A DNA stretch of 64,000 nucleotides from positions 62,001-126,000 of the forward strand of contig JAJGOT010000969.1 of assembly GCA_022457155.1 (NCBI GenBank). Reading direction: 5' to 3'. Below are positions 1 to 11,637 of the stretch, in pieces. The notes below the pieces were generated by a model. It worked only from the letters and a program-made list of their open reading frames with translations, did not search any database and was not told the origin of the DNA. Each line of letters starts with the position of its first letter. The stretch's first letter is position 1. The translations under genes and the position numbers were made by a program. This DNA is from Cladopsammia gracilis (taxonomy: Eukaryota > Cnidaria > Anthozoa > Scleractinia > Dendrophylliidae).

Positions 1-141
1 CCAAATTCAAAAGAGAATCATAAAATCTATTCTATGACTTTGACCAAAACAAGTCTATCTCCCTATGACGACAAACGCTATATTTTACAAAACGGTTGCG
101 AGACACTGGCTTATGGACATTATAAGATCAACGCTTGTTGA
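1..141 (+). pseudogene. 3' end of a type-B DNA polymerase gene (first tandem copy)
   Basis: The first 141 bases encode the last ~46 residues of the same polymerase that ends at 4820. The two tails differ by a few substitutions, and this copy has one extra codon before its TGA at 139-141. The rest of the gene lies before the window. An AATAAA follows at 249-254. This tail sits ~840 bp upstream of the complete copy in the same orientation, and homology continues into the 3' flank, so the two are tandem copies of one unit about 4.7 kb long. Whether the missing part is intact cannot be seen. Confidence 0.8.
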
Positions 142-975
142 TTCCTTTGAAAACAAAAAAATGTGTGTAGCTGCATGTAAATATCACTTGGAACTTTAGA
201 TTTGTTGACTTACCTTTTAACTACCTTTGGAACGTTGATGAACATATCAAATAAATACATGTCAAGTTGAAATGATAACTGTCTGGGTGTTATTTCGTTA
301 TGCGGTAATCTAAACTACAAACCTTGAAACTGTGTTCTACATTTGCATTTGGACCATTACAGAGCGCTCCCATGGGTGTTATGTACAGAAGGAAGATACG
401 CATATATTTAATTCAGTCAATACATCTACTGAGATTAACACATCACAAATTAGGAATCGAATGGCCCTCCTTAAACTTATAACATGAAATCGATCAAAAA
501 CCCCTTTTAAACCAATCACTTACTAGAGAAAATTAGATACGATTTATTAGGATGTCAAAGTTGTTGATAGAAGAGGCTACAACTTTTTAATCAGTACAGA
601 CCCGCTTTCATGATACAATTCTATAATACTATTATTTTGCTGATAATACAAAACACAAAAAAACATTAGAAGAAAACAAACACGCATATAAAACTGGCAC
701 ATCAGTGAGATGATTAGATAATTTCGCGAGGTATTTTGCTTCACATCCCGGAATTGGACAATCACGACACACTCATTTACTCTAAACATGCCTAGACTTG
801 CCCAAGTGAAGTCATCATAGGTTTTCTTGTTAACCAATGGGGAGAAGGATTCCACAATGGTATTGTTTAGGACGTAAATAAATTTAACTTCAATATAACC
901 TCCATTTATTTCAAAGCAAGCTTTCGAAGAGTGTGGATCAAAAAGTAAGCGGACAGCGATTGTTAAGAGTATAGA
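142..975. repeat. 3' flank of polymerase copy 1 and 5' leader of copy 2
   Basis: There is no supportable gene here. About 460-560 and 780-810 resemble 5150-5300 and 5480-5500 downstream of copy 2, for example the shared GGATCGAATAGCC-like block and the ACTTGGGCAAG block, which is inverted here. This supports duplication of a whole unit rather than of the coding part alone. A 92-codon minus-strand open frame at 577-855 is not preserved in the second flank, so I do not call it. Confidence 0.5.
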
Positions 976-3900
976 ATGGATTTCATATGTGATATTTGCG
1001 AGAAGCAGTTTTCTCAGAAAACTAACCTAGCACGACATAAGAAAGCAGTTCACGGTGGCAGTTCTTTTCATTGTGAGCGGTGTGGTGATTCCTTTAATCG
1101 AAAAGATGCTTTAAAGCGGCACATGAAGAAACATTCTCAAGACAAGACACATCAATGTCAGCATTGCAGTCGCAAGTTTTATCGTCAAGATAACTGCTTA
1201 GAGCATCAGAAAGTATGTGAGTTCGAGAAGCCAATCTCTGATAATGGCATCAAGCGAAAATTCACCGCGGAAGAGTCTGACAACGACGGTTCAACAAGGA
1301 AAGAAATCAAACTAGATGACAAGGCGCTCAATAGTTCGTCGGCTTCGCAAGCCGATAATGAAGATGTACAAGACAACCTTGGGGATCCTTGCGGTTTCAC
1401 CTCGGCTTTAAAGGATACTTTGAAGACCTTCAAATTAAAGCCTGGAATTCAACAGAAACGCGATCTAAGGCTGTTTCTACATAGCAAGAAGAAGCCGCTC
1501 TTCCGCTATCTAAAACAAGAACTTGTCGCTAAGAAGGGAATAAAGTGGTTTATCAGCGTTCAAGTCAAGTTTATTAAACCAAAAGTAGATGGTTCTGATC
1601 TGGTCTCAGAACCTCATTTTCGAAGTTTGTGCATGACAACAGTCAACCCACACGAAATAGATGAACAACTTAACGAAGTGAACCAGAAGATTTTAAGCGC
1701 CTTTGCGACTTATCAAAAAGAAGGAAGTGGCTGGATGCTCTTAGAAATACTGGATCTAGATTTAAATGTAGCTCAGTACAAACCACTGAAAGGATCAAGC
1801 TATCTCTCTCTTCCAAAGAAGTTAAAGAACAGGAAGGTGATTGTCAATATCAAGAATAACGACAACAGATGTTTCATGTGGAGCGTCTTGGCAGCTTTAC
1901 ATCCAATCCCTTACAGGTCTAAGCCTGAATGCATTCATCATTATCAACCACATGTAAAGGAACTAAACTTTAATGGCATCGAGTTTCCGGTGCCTGTCAA
2001 TAAAATCCCAAAGTTTGAGAAGCAAAACGAGATTTCTGTCAACGTCTTTGGATTTGAGCAAGGTGTTTCATTTCCTGTATATATCAGCAAGGAACGATTC
2101 CGTGTTCATGTCAACTTACTGCTGTATTCGCTAGGAGAGAAACGGCATTATTGTCTGATTAGAAATCTCAACCGATTTCTTTCAAGTCAAACGCGATATG
2201 AAGGCCGAATGTATTACTGCCCTCACTGTCTCCACGGATTTGTTCGAGAGCAGCTTCTTGAAGATCACAAGCGTATCTGCAGTCAGCATGGCCCGCAGAG
2301 AATAGAGCTACCGAGTGATGACAACATGTTTCTACAGTTTAAAGATTTTCACAAGCAACTTCGAGTACCATTTGTCATCTATGCTGATTTCGAAAGCCTT
2401 ACCACCAAGATTCAGTCTGCTTCTCCAGACCCCAACAAGTCATCGACTGAGAAGTTCCAAAATCACCAAGCCTGTGGGTTCTCATATGTCGTTGTCTCCG
2501 AAAGGCCGGATTACTGTAAACCTCCTGTCGTCTACCGCGGAGAAGATGTTGTGGAAAAATTTCTTGATTTGTTACTGCAAGAAGAACAGAGCATTCGAAC
2601 CCTTTTGAATGAGATTGTTCCTATGCAAATCACTCCGTCTGAAGAACAGCAGTTTCAACGAGCAACTCATTGCCATATTTGTAGAGAAGAGCTGGGCGCA
2701 GACAGAGTTCGCGATCACTGTCACATAACTGGTAAATTTAGAGGTGCTGCCCATAACGGCTGCAACTTGAACTTTCAATTTACCGGTAGGATACCTGTGA
2801 TTTTCCACAACCTCCGAGGGTATGACTCCCACCTCATTATGCAAGGTGTCGGAAAGTTGAAGAACAAGACCATTAACTGTATTGCGAACAATATGGAAAA
2901 GTACATTTCCTTTTCGATCGGTCACTTGGATTTTATTGATTCATATCAGTTTATGAATGCGTCATTGGAAAAGCTTGTGTGTAACTTGGCAAAGGAAGGA
3001 GATCAGAAATTTCAAGTCCTCAAGCGTTATATCGAAGAAAGCAAAGTTCCCCTATTGCTGAGAAAAGGTGTCTACCCGTACGATTATATGGACTCTATGA
3101 ACAGGTTCCAAGAACATCAGCTGCCTCCCAAAGAAGCATTCTATAGTAAGCTAACAGAGGAGCCCATTGGCGACGACGATTATCAACATGCACAAATTGT
3201 GTTTACAAGCTTTCAAATGCAAAATCTTGGCGATTACCACGACTTGTATCTTCTCTCGGATGTGCTTTTATTGGCCGATGTATTTGAAAACTTTCGTAGC
3301 ATCTGCCTCAACTACTACCAGTTGGACCCCGCACACTTTTTTACCTCTCCCTCTCTAGCTTGGTCTGCCTGTCTCAAGATGACCAATGTAGAACTTGAAC
3401 TTTTGACCGACCCAGACATGTATTTGTTCGTAGAGGAGGGCATCCGTGGTGGCATCTCGATGATCAGCAATCGCTACAGCAAAGCGAACAACCCATATGT
3501 CCCTGATTATGATGCAGCTCAGGACAAACACTATATCATGTACCTAGATGCCAACAACTTGTATGGATGGGCAATGAGTCAACCGCTCCCGACCCACGAT
3601 TTTGTTTGGCTGACTAAAAACGAAATCGAAGATTTAGATGTGCTGGATGTGGCTGATGACTGCGAGAAGGGTTTTATACTCGAGGTAGATCTAGAATACC
3701 CACCAGAGCTTCACGACTTGCATTCGGATTATCCATTGGCGCCAGAGAAAATGAAAGTCACCTCCAACATGCTTTCCCCCTACTGTCAACAGCTGAATGA
3801 AGACCTAAATCTGGGCGACGCATCTGTACCTAAACTAGTGCCGAATCTCTGCAACAAAAAAAAAGCTACATTCTTCACTACCGCAACTTGAAATTATACT

Positions 3901-4820
3901 TGGACCTGGGCATGAAGTTGACAAAGATTCACCGAGTTTTGGGCTTTGCACAGAACACGTGGTTGAAGAGTTACATCGACTTTAACACGGAAAAACGCAA
4001 AATGGCGACAAATGACTTTGAGAAAGATTTTTTCAAGCTCCTTAACAATTCCGTGTTCGGAAAAACTATGGAGAACCTCCGAAAGCGAGTGAATGTCAAG
4101 CTGGTCACTAACGAAGAAAAACTAATCAAGCTCGCCGCATCACCTTCCTTTGACTCATTTCGCATCTTCTCTGAAGACCTGGCCGCTGTTAACATGAAGA
4201 AGACTAAGTTGTACCTGAATCGCCCCATTTATGTTGGTTTTGCCATACTTGATCTCTCTAAAGTGCTGATGTACGATTTCCATTATAACTACATGGCTTC
4301 AAAATACGGATCTCAGTCCAAATTACTCTTTACCGATACCGACAGCCTGTGTTATGATGTGAAGACAGATGACCTGTACCGTGATTTCCTAGAAGATCTG
4401 GATTCCTTTGACACTTCAGAATATCCAGCAGAACATTTTCTGTACAGTGCGAGAAATAAAAAGGTCCTGGGGAAAATGAAAGATGAAACGAAAGGAATTC
4501 CAATTGAAGAATTTGTTGGTCTTCGACCCAAAATGTACTCAATCTTGTTCACTGAAGACAACAAACCGGTGGAAAAGAAAACTGCTAAAGGCATTTCCAA
4601 GAACGTGACCAAGCGGGCGATTCGTCACCAGGACTACAAGAGCTGTCTCTTTGAGAAACAGCTACAGATGGCACGGATGAACCAAATTAGAAGCGAGAAT
4701 CATCAACTGTATTCTGTGACATTGACCAAAACAAGTCTATCTCCCTATGACGACAAACGCTATATTTTACAAAACGGATGTGAGACACTGGCTTATGGAC
4801 ATTATAAGATCAACGCTTGA
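976..4820 (+). pseudogene. Type-B DNA polymerase of a Polinton/adintovirus-like element, one frameshift
   Basis: A replicative family-B DNA polymerase of the protein-primed (DNA_pol_B_2) type, about 1,280 codons, carried by a selfish element. Residues ~5-83 form three C2H2 zinc fingers, and a fourth CxxC..H motif lies near residue 415. Exonuclease motifs follow: DFES (~residue 470), HNLRGYDSH (~610) and YHDLYLLSD (~755). Between the first two is a C..C-DHCH..G..R..AHNGCN block that looks like an endonuclease-VII/HNH zinc fold (~565-595). Polymerase motif A (DANNLYG) is near residue 856, motif B (NNSVFGK) near base 4044 and motif C (DTDS) near base 4330. All catalytic acidic residues I can place are present. 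The frame breaks at 3856-3864 and the rest is read in the -1 frame from ~3867. ATG 976 is chosen because the zinc fingers start immediately after it. The copy may be recently active or a single-lesion pseudogene. Confidence 0.85.
3856..3864 (+). other. A9 run where the polymerase frame changes by -1
   Basis: Upstream codons use positions congruent to 1 modulo 3, while the conserved downstream reading uses 0 modulo 3. The switch falls in nine A followed by G, and the conserved polymerase sequence resumes within a few codons. Three explanations fit: loss of one A in this genome, a homopolymer assembly error, or -1 slippage (A AAA AAG is a known slippery heptamer). I see no obvious downstream pseudoknot. 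Confidence 0.75.
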
Positions 4821-5640
4821 TAACATTTGTAGCTCGGTAAAAATATACACTTACAACTAATTGACAATTCGCTAGAGCTTTTTGTTGACATAATTGGGCT
4901 GGCCCTTTCCAACTAAGCTTTTTAATTGACTGTATAATTATGTACTTGTTTGTTATCAATAAATATAGTTTGAACTTAACAAAGTGTGGTTTTATTGTTT
5001 TAGCGCGCGCGTGAAATTGGTTGCTTTGTTAATTTTCTGAGGTGCTAATTTTTCATGCAAATCTATAGTTCAGTGTTCGAATAATTAAAAGTTTGAACTT
5101 TGAAGCTACCGGAAAGTCAAAGTGGTAAATAAAGAGTAGACTTAATCCTCTGAAATCATCGATTCAAATACACCACAATTTGTGGATCGAATAGCCTTCA
5201 TAAAACTACCAATTCATAGAATTGAATGGTGCGAAAACCGCTTTTAACCAATCGTCTTCTAGAGAGAGAGAGAAACAATGTTTTATTAAGATTATGTTTT
5301 ACAAAGAATAGACAGCGAACATTATAAAGACGAAAGCATATATCTACCCAACTCTGCAATACAATATAATTCTACAATACAATTATTTCATTGACAATAG
5401 AAAACAAAAGAAAAAACACAGTCAAGACAGCTAAAACAGTTAAATTTATCGTGTCGTATTTTTAACTCCTACGTCATACTTTACTGACTTGGGCAAGCTT
5501 GAACAGGCCCTCTAACCCTATTGTCTACGGCGATGACATCACTATTTTCATGATACATCTCTTATTATGCAGATCCACATGAATCCACATGATCCACATG
5601 ATCCACCTGTCGTAAAACCGCTATTATATATACTACTCGA
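4821..5640. repeat. 3' UTR and flank of polymerase copy 2
   Basis: AATAAA occurs at 4958-4963, about 140 bp after the polymerase stop, a reasonable polyadenylation signal. The stretch 5150-5560 is diverged but alignable by eye to the flank of copy 1. A short direct repeat of ATCCACATG units lies at ~5573-5608. No gene is evident. Confidence 0.5.
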
Positions 5641-6161
5641 TAGCATGATCTGTGGTAGCATGCTTCTGCGGCTACCAATTCGCGAGTTACAACGGCAATA
5701 ATCCTACTATCACCCTTAGCAACAGCGATCGTTCTAATAGAGTCATCAGCACGTAAGTCAGTGCATTGAATTAAAGGTTCTCGACTTCTTGAGGCTCTTG
5801 CATACTTGCTTTACTTTTCACAGAAAATACATATCTGGTCATATGTTCTACTTGTGCTAGGAGCTTGTCGATTAGATGCAGATCTTTGTTCTTGAGTTTC
5901 CACCACACTATCACGAATCTTTTCATTGCAGAGAGCTTGAGAAATCTTTTCTAACTCTCGCTTTATTGTAAAAGCACAGCGGCATTTCCTATGATACATT
6001 ACCGAGGGAATTTGTCCATCATCAACAGTCTTTGCCACATCCAGCACTGGCTTATAATTTCGAATTGTTGCAGCATTCAGTAATGATCTCCAAGAGTCAA
6101 TGTCTTGAGGGGAAGTTAAATGGCCACTATCATCATCAGTGCAATGAATAATACACTTCAT
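5640..6161 (-). pseudogene. N-terminal fragment of an Academ-like transposon protein
   Basis: A minus-strand frame running from an ATG at 6161 reads through about 116 codons to CIFCEK, meets an in-frame TAA, and then continues in the same frame for ~60 more conserved-looking codons ending near YHRSCYR. Zinc-ligand pairs are visible: YHRKC, CIFC, and YH..C at the end. The layout of C-x-F-C, L..C..LRAD..IR, then A.E..YH..C matches the N-terminal module of the large minus-strand gene at 41.9-48.8 kb, so this is a related copy. Nothing of the nuclease part is visible downstream, so the fragment is 5'-only. Role by homology: DNA or protein binding in a transposon protein. The assignment to the family is an inference. 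Confidence 0.6.
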
Positions 6162-6229
6162 ATCTAAACGAGGACGCTTTGTTCGATCTGTTGTATTAAA
6201 AACAGATTAAATTTCAACGGTATAAACTT

Positions 6230-6397
6230 TATTTATAAATGGCGGCCTATTTATTATTCTTTTATATTTATGTTAATTAGCCTCACTGGCCTCATTTTAG
6301 AGAAAAAATTCTTTTGAATTTTGCACGCGCTACCGAGACCAGTGAGGCGAATTAACATACATATAAAAGAAAAATAAATCGACCGCCATTTATGAAT
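6230..6397. mobile_element. Foldback MITE, ~58-bp inverted arms
   Basis: Arms at ~6232-6289 and ~6339-6396 are near-perfect reverse complements (TTTATAAATGGCGGCC... against ...GACCGCCATTTATGAA, and TTAGCCTCACTGG against CCAGTGAGGCGAATT). The ~50-bp loop carries no ORF. This is a typical short non-autonomous DNA element. I could not fix a target duplication. Confidence 0.7.
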
Positions 6398-7861
6398 AAG
6401 GTGTATTCAGTCGTCAGAAATTAAGCATTAATCGATCGCCGATCTCGAATGTCTGTAAGTTCATTTGCCGATAATTGGCTGAAATAGCTATGTCTTCTTA
6501 AAACGCTTACTTTAAATTCTTGATAAGGTAGTTTAGGCATTCATATTCTAAATCTTTTAATTTCTACGTTATAAACATCTCAAATTGGGAGAATTTGACA
6601 AGAAATATAAAGTACTTACCACACAACGGCTCCGCCATTTTGGAATTTACCCATGATGCTTTTCAAATCTTCAAGCCATCGTTTTTCTTTTATTTTCATC
6701 GTTGATTAGAAAATTTTCAACTTTTAATCTAACTAAATTTATAATAACATTGTTTTAAGTCATATATGCCGACAAATCAGCTTTAGGAAGTTATTAAATA
6801 TTTTAAACAAGAGATTTTCATTTTAGCCTCATTTTCATGGGAAATCGAGATTTTGCAATAAAAGAAGTGTAAAAAAATACATCAAAGCTACCCTTTTACG
6901 ATTGCTATCAGGTGAATTTTGAAACATCTCGTGATAACCTTAAACCTGATATCACTAATAATTTGTCCCTCTTGATGGTACCGAGAACCTGCTCTGGCCC
7001 ATGGACTAAATGTAATGTAAACATTGTTTACATTGGACAGGCACTTAGCTATCCAGCTAATTCGCAGGCACGCCACTCAATACGGAAACAAATATTGCAA
7101 ATTGAACATAACAGGAAACCTTATGAACTGTTACATGTACATGTATATGCTTGAAGATAAATCAACTAATGATAATTTACTTTTATGTGCAGATTGGAGA
7201 TGTGATTGTCATAATGTACATGTACACTGTACACCTGTACATGTACAGCTCCTGATGAAACATGCATTGATTGTTCAAAGAGCAAGGCAAACATTAAAAG
7301 GTGTGTATTATTTTCTTTTTGTTCTCTTAAATGCAATCAAAAGTAATATCTGCTTTTAGGATGAAGTTAATTATAAAATTGATTTCAATTGAAACAGAAT
7401 TTGACTGTAAATTATGCATTGTCGTCTTGACATAATATACCAAACTTGTTTCATCAGAATTTCCAACTGAGAAAAGTTAACAGCTGCGTTATTTTTTTTT
7501 ACTAAAATTTGAAGTATGGGAAATCCTGATGAAATACTTTCTCAAGCGTTTGATAAATTAGGGCTTCTTAAACAAATCATTAAATACACTGTACAGAGAA
7601 AATAAAGGGAAAATCACCATTGATAATACATATATTAATTAAGACCAGGTTTCCAAACCTCCCGAGCGCTTATCATATCCACCTATAGGATTTAGCTACT
7701 GTCCTTCATCATGTGATTAGCATCAGTCAGCTACACTGTACATATACATGTATGGTCAATGATTGTATTCGTGTTGAAGGAAGAGGTGGAAAAAGGGCCT
7801 TAGTGCATATAATAATATTAAGGATATGATTTAATAAAATGATGTTATTACCACATTAGGA
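6398..7861. other. Gene-free AT-rich stretch
   Basis: I see no conserved coding signal. Short ACATGTACATGTACA-type palindromic simple repeats cluster at ~7125-7250. Open frames here (for example 6912-7154 and 7024-7359) are low-complexity and overlap each other in different frames, so they look like chance. Confidence 0.4.
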
Positions 7862-8036
7862 TATGAGTTGTGGTTCAAATGTTTCTCTGGTTTAAAAAAT
7901 TTCAATTTACATGTAGTTTGATTTTTATTTTCCTTTGTCTGAGATTATGTTGATGAATCCAGGACAGAGGAAAATAAAAATTAAACTGGTTTAAAATGTT
8001 TCAAACCAAAGAAAATTTTGAACCACAACATATGCA
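7862..8036. mobile_element. Foldback MITE with GTTGTGGTTCAAA ends
   Basis: The left end GTTGTGGTTCAAATG and the right end TTTGAACCACAAC are inverted copies, and homology continues inward (TTTCCTTTGTCTG against CAGAGGAAAAT). Length is about 170 bp. It is related in design and partly in sequence to the next foldback at 8511. Confidence 0.65.
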
Positions 8037-8510
8037 CTAAGAACCTTTTTCCATCAATGCCTTCAAATGTAGTACATTTGTAATAATTTGAGTTAAAGCA
8101 AAAAAGTAATACTAATATAAAATGTCTATTATAATCCCTCTAGATCAACTGCAATTTGTGATGACATAATTTTTATTCGAACGATGAGGAACTGAGTAGT
8201 ATCCAACTTTGTGCAATGCATATGGGAATAAGAAATACAGAACAACTCCTGGGCTCCGCACAGTTTGCTGTGAGATGAAAACAATGCATAAAATAATGTT
8301 TATGGTCCAGAATACTTTAAGGGTGACAGATTGACAGAGCAAAAGAAGGCAGAACAGCAAACAGCAGTTGCAAAGCCCAATGTTAGGTGTGTTAACATGA
8401 CCATTGTTTATCAATTAATAATTGTTTATGATACTGGCAGTTCAGTCTTTCATTCAAAGACTGCACAGTTTTTGGGATGTTAGTTCAAGGATGTAGTGTA
8501 GTATACATGT

Positions 8511-8631
8511 ATGTTGTTGTTCAATTTTATCCTTGGTTCATTTTTCATTTTCCTTTGTTCTGTAAAGATATGACAAATGAACATGAAACAAAGGAAAATT
8601 GAACCAAGGATAAAATTGAACTACAACATAC
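8511..8631. mobile_element. Foldback MITE with ~45-bp arms
   Basis: TTGTTCAATTTTATCCTTGG and its reverse complement CCAAGGATAAAATTGAACTACAA bound a ~120-bp hairpin whose arms also share the TTTTCCTTTGTT / AACAAAGGAAAA core with the 7862 element. Both probably belong to one MITE family. Confidence 0.7.
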
Positions 8632-9030
8632 AATGTACACTGTACATGTATATATAGCAGATTTCTTCATACACTTCTGCAATAAGATTACCACTGCAAT
8701 AACATGACTTATTGTAGTCATAAATCATTTTTGTTAAACCAAAAAAAAAATTACATGTATGTTAGCTTTAGCCCATGAAGAATGGGTTGAAGTGGTCAAA
8801 CCCTCTAACCTATGTGCCTAATATGCCATGACTTTGTTATTAAATGTGTCCAGTATTGCTTTTTCAGGTCCCGCTGAACAAGATATACTGGCACATTGAG
8901 AGAATATTGTGGAGCCTACTGTGCACTGCCAGTCGACAAGATGAAACAATTCATGCCCGATTTGAATTCTGCTAAGAATATGATGTATCATCGGATCGAG
9001 TGTCCAACCGTTTTATTTAACATAATTATT

Positions 9031-9835
9031 TCTGCTAATAAGGGTAACAGTTGCATCCAGATGTTTCTTCGGAGCATGTAACTGTTGCCTTTAATATAGT
9101 ATTATATCCTTTTCAATTAATTTTTAAAATCTCTACTAATAAGCTGGGTAACAGTTGCATCCAGATGTTTCGTCGGAGTGTGTAACTGTTGCCTTTAACA
9201 TAGTATTATTTCCATTTCAATTAATTTTTGAAATCTCTACTAATAAGGGTAACAGTTGCATCCAGATCAGTGTCGTCGGAGTGTGTAACTGTTGCCTTTA
9301 ACATAGTATTATTTCCTTTTCAATTAATTTTTGAAGTCTCTACTAATAAAGTTAACAGTTGCATCCAGATGTTTCGTCGGAGTGTGTAACTGTTGCCTTT
9401 AACATAGTATTATATCCTTTTCAATTAATTTTTGAAATCTCTACTAATAAGGTTAACAGTTGCATCCAGATGTTTCGTCGGAGCGTGTAACTGTTGCCTT
9501 TAACATAGTATTATATCCTTTTCAATTTGAAATTTCTACTAATAAGGGTAACAGTTGCATCCAGATGTTTCGCCGGAGTGTGTAACTGTTGCCTTTAACA
9601 TAGTATTATTTCCTTTTCAATTAATTTTTGAAATCTCTACTAATAAGGGTAACAGTTGCATCCAGATGTTTCGTCGGAGTGTGTAACTGTTGCCTTTAAC
9701 ATAGTATTATATCCTTTTCAATTTGAAATCTCTTCTAATAAGGTTAACAGTTGCATCCAGATGTTTCGTTGGAGTGTGTAACTGTTGCCTTTAACAGACA
9801 TGTATCTCTACTAATAAGGGTAACAATAGCATCCA
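9031..9835. repeat. Minisatellite, ~8 units of ~100 bp
   Basis: A unit containing GTAACAGTTGCATCCAGATG, TTTCGTCGGAGTGTGTAAC and TGTTGCCTTTAACATAGTAT repeats with starts near 9043, 9148, 9248, 9351, 9453, 9547, 9648 and 9746, with a degenerate ninth at ~9821. Units differ at only a few sites. Each unit holds AACAGTT and its reverse complement AACTGTT about 30 bp apart, so each could form a small stem. No frame stays open through the array. Confidence 0.9.
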
Positions 9836-10339
9836 GAGTTGCATGCAACGTCGGGATGTGCAACGGTTTCCTTTAGGTGGTCGTAATGTGGTATCGTGGG
9901 TTCCCTGTGCAACATGCGAAAATATTTTAGAATTTTCCGTTCGTTCGTCCTTCGATTTTGAACAATTTTCTCGATCGGAAACTGGTATGTAATCTAGACC
10001 TACTTAGAAGACCTTGGGACAAGTTTGCTCTTGCGTGTTACATAGTAGCGTACATTGGCCCATGAAGTTTGGAAAACAACATGTGAACAATTCAAACAGT
10101 TACTGAAGAAACGTTGAAAGGCATTGTTCGCATTCTTTTAGTATGTATTTAATAGTTCGGTATTTTGGTTCTGTAGCCCGCGCACTTCTTCACTCCTCCA
10201 CTCATGGGCCTTGTTAACACAATTGAATTTTCAGCTGCTCGGCGACTTGAAAACAATCCAATTGTGTTGTCGTATTGCTGATTTGTTAAAAGTAGTCTTA
10301 GTCGTTGAGTGACTGAAAAAATAATTTGCTCGTGAAAAC
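9836..10339. other. Gene-free stretch with a small foldback
   Basis: No coding signal is visible. An imperfect hairpin (AACACAATTG...CCAATTGTGTT) lies at ~10216-10270. Otherwise unique-looking AT-rich sequence. Confidence 0.35.
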
Positions 10340-10945
10340 ACGGCCATTTCTCAGTCGAACCCCTATTAAGCGGCAGTTATCAAAGTCCCGAATTTATTGT
10401 CAGTTTAATACTGTAAATAACATATGATGCCCGATTTAGGGTGTCAGCTCCATTGTACATTGTACACCTCCATTGTATTAGGTAAAATTATGTATTCTAA
10501 TATATTCTATAGTATTGTATTCTATTGTATTGTCGTTCTTTTGTGTTCTAATATTCTATTGTTTTAACAAAAGAATAAGTGTTACCCCTAAATCGCGCAT
10601 GGTATAGTAAATAAAACCCTTATTAAGCGACCACAGCCACCTTTTGGCAGTCCCGATGAGGGTTTTTCTATTGTTTTTACTCCTATTATGCGGCCAACAA
10701 AAAAATTAGTTCGTAGTTTGGCCTTGTTTTGAAAAACCTGTTGACAGACAAGAGTCCAAAATAATAGGTGACAAATGATTAAATAATCAAACACATATTT
10801 ATTATCATCTTGGAGTAATTTTGTTGTCACGTATTGTACTGTATTTTGATTTTCTGGTAATAACCCTACACAGCACATTATGCTAATTTCTGATGAAACC
10901 CCTATTAAGCGGCCACTTAATAGGGGTTCGACTGTGTAGAACACA
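10340..10945. repeat. Dispersed repeat built on the CCCCTATTAAGCGGCCAC motif
   Basis: The motif CCCCTATTAAGCGGC(C/A) or close variants occurs near 10361, 10615, 10680 and 10900. The last is followed by its own reverse complement (GTGGCCGCTTAATAGGGG-like, at ~10912-10930). A 118-codon minus-strand open frame over 10588-10944 is just the repeat read through, so I do not call a gene. Confidence 0.55.
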
Positions 10946-11097
10946 TTACGACAATTTTAACTGTTTATAAGCGTTCTAAAATACAATGGAGCATTTTCAC
11001 TCAGTCGCTTGGGACTCAAATGACAATGGCCATGGCAACAACCAAACAAAAGAAGTTAATTTAAAAAAAATATTTTGTACGAGTACACCAATATGGA

Positions 11098-11637
11098 GGC
11101 TACCCGGGGTAGGGGGTAGGGGGTGGGGGGGGGTGGAGTGGGTACTCAAAAAGGTTTTATACGGGGAGGCTCCGCCCAGAGGTCCAACCCCTTACCCTTT
11201 TATATACCATTTTTGACAGAAAAGGTACCCCTTTCATGTACTTTCCATAGAAAATGGTACCCCTTTCAGCAGGTTATTGATTTACATAGTTGTGCGGTTT
11301 CTGCTGTAAACACCTAAATGACAGTTTTCCCTACCTTTCCTGTACTTCAGCGCGTGAAATTCCCACCCTTTCTTTCAGTTCAACTCGTAAAATCCCTACC
11401 CTCATAATGATCTGATTTCATCTGGAAGGAAACTTTCTTGAGATAAAGCGAACACAGTTTTCCATGGCGTGAAGCTCGGGAATGTAGGGTCGGTCGCCAG
11501 ATCTCCCCACTGAGCAAGAACAATTTTTATCGTTCTTGCTTTAGCCAATGTCAGGGCATCTGACGACCATTTCAGATATTTCGGGCATTTTGATATATAT
11601 ATAATACCGCTTTTGCTTTGAAAGTAGGAACGTCTAA
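11098..11637. other. G-rich tract and GGTACCCCTTTC-type repeat, no gene
   Basis: A (GGGGTAG)n-like tract at 11104-11140 is followed by repeated AAAATGGTACCCCTTTC-like segments to ~11400. This looks like a diverged dispersed repeat. I see no protein signal. Confidence 0.35.

Noticed and set aside
577..855. 92-codon minus-strand frame with a hydrophobic segment
   Set aside because: It lies in the duplicated flank, but the second flank (5300-5560) does not keep the frame.
7024..7359. 111-codon plus-strand frame
   Set aside because: It consists largely of ATGTACATGTACA simple repeat; overlapping frames are equally open.
9031..9835. CRISPR-like regular array
   Set aside because: Whole ~100-bp units repeat with no unique spacers, in a eukaryotic genome; it is a minisatellite.
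10588..10944. 118-codon minus-strand frame
   Set aside because: It is made of the CCCCTATTAAGCGG repeat motif and its inverse.
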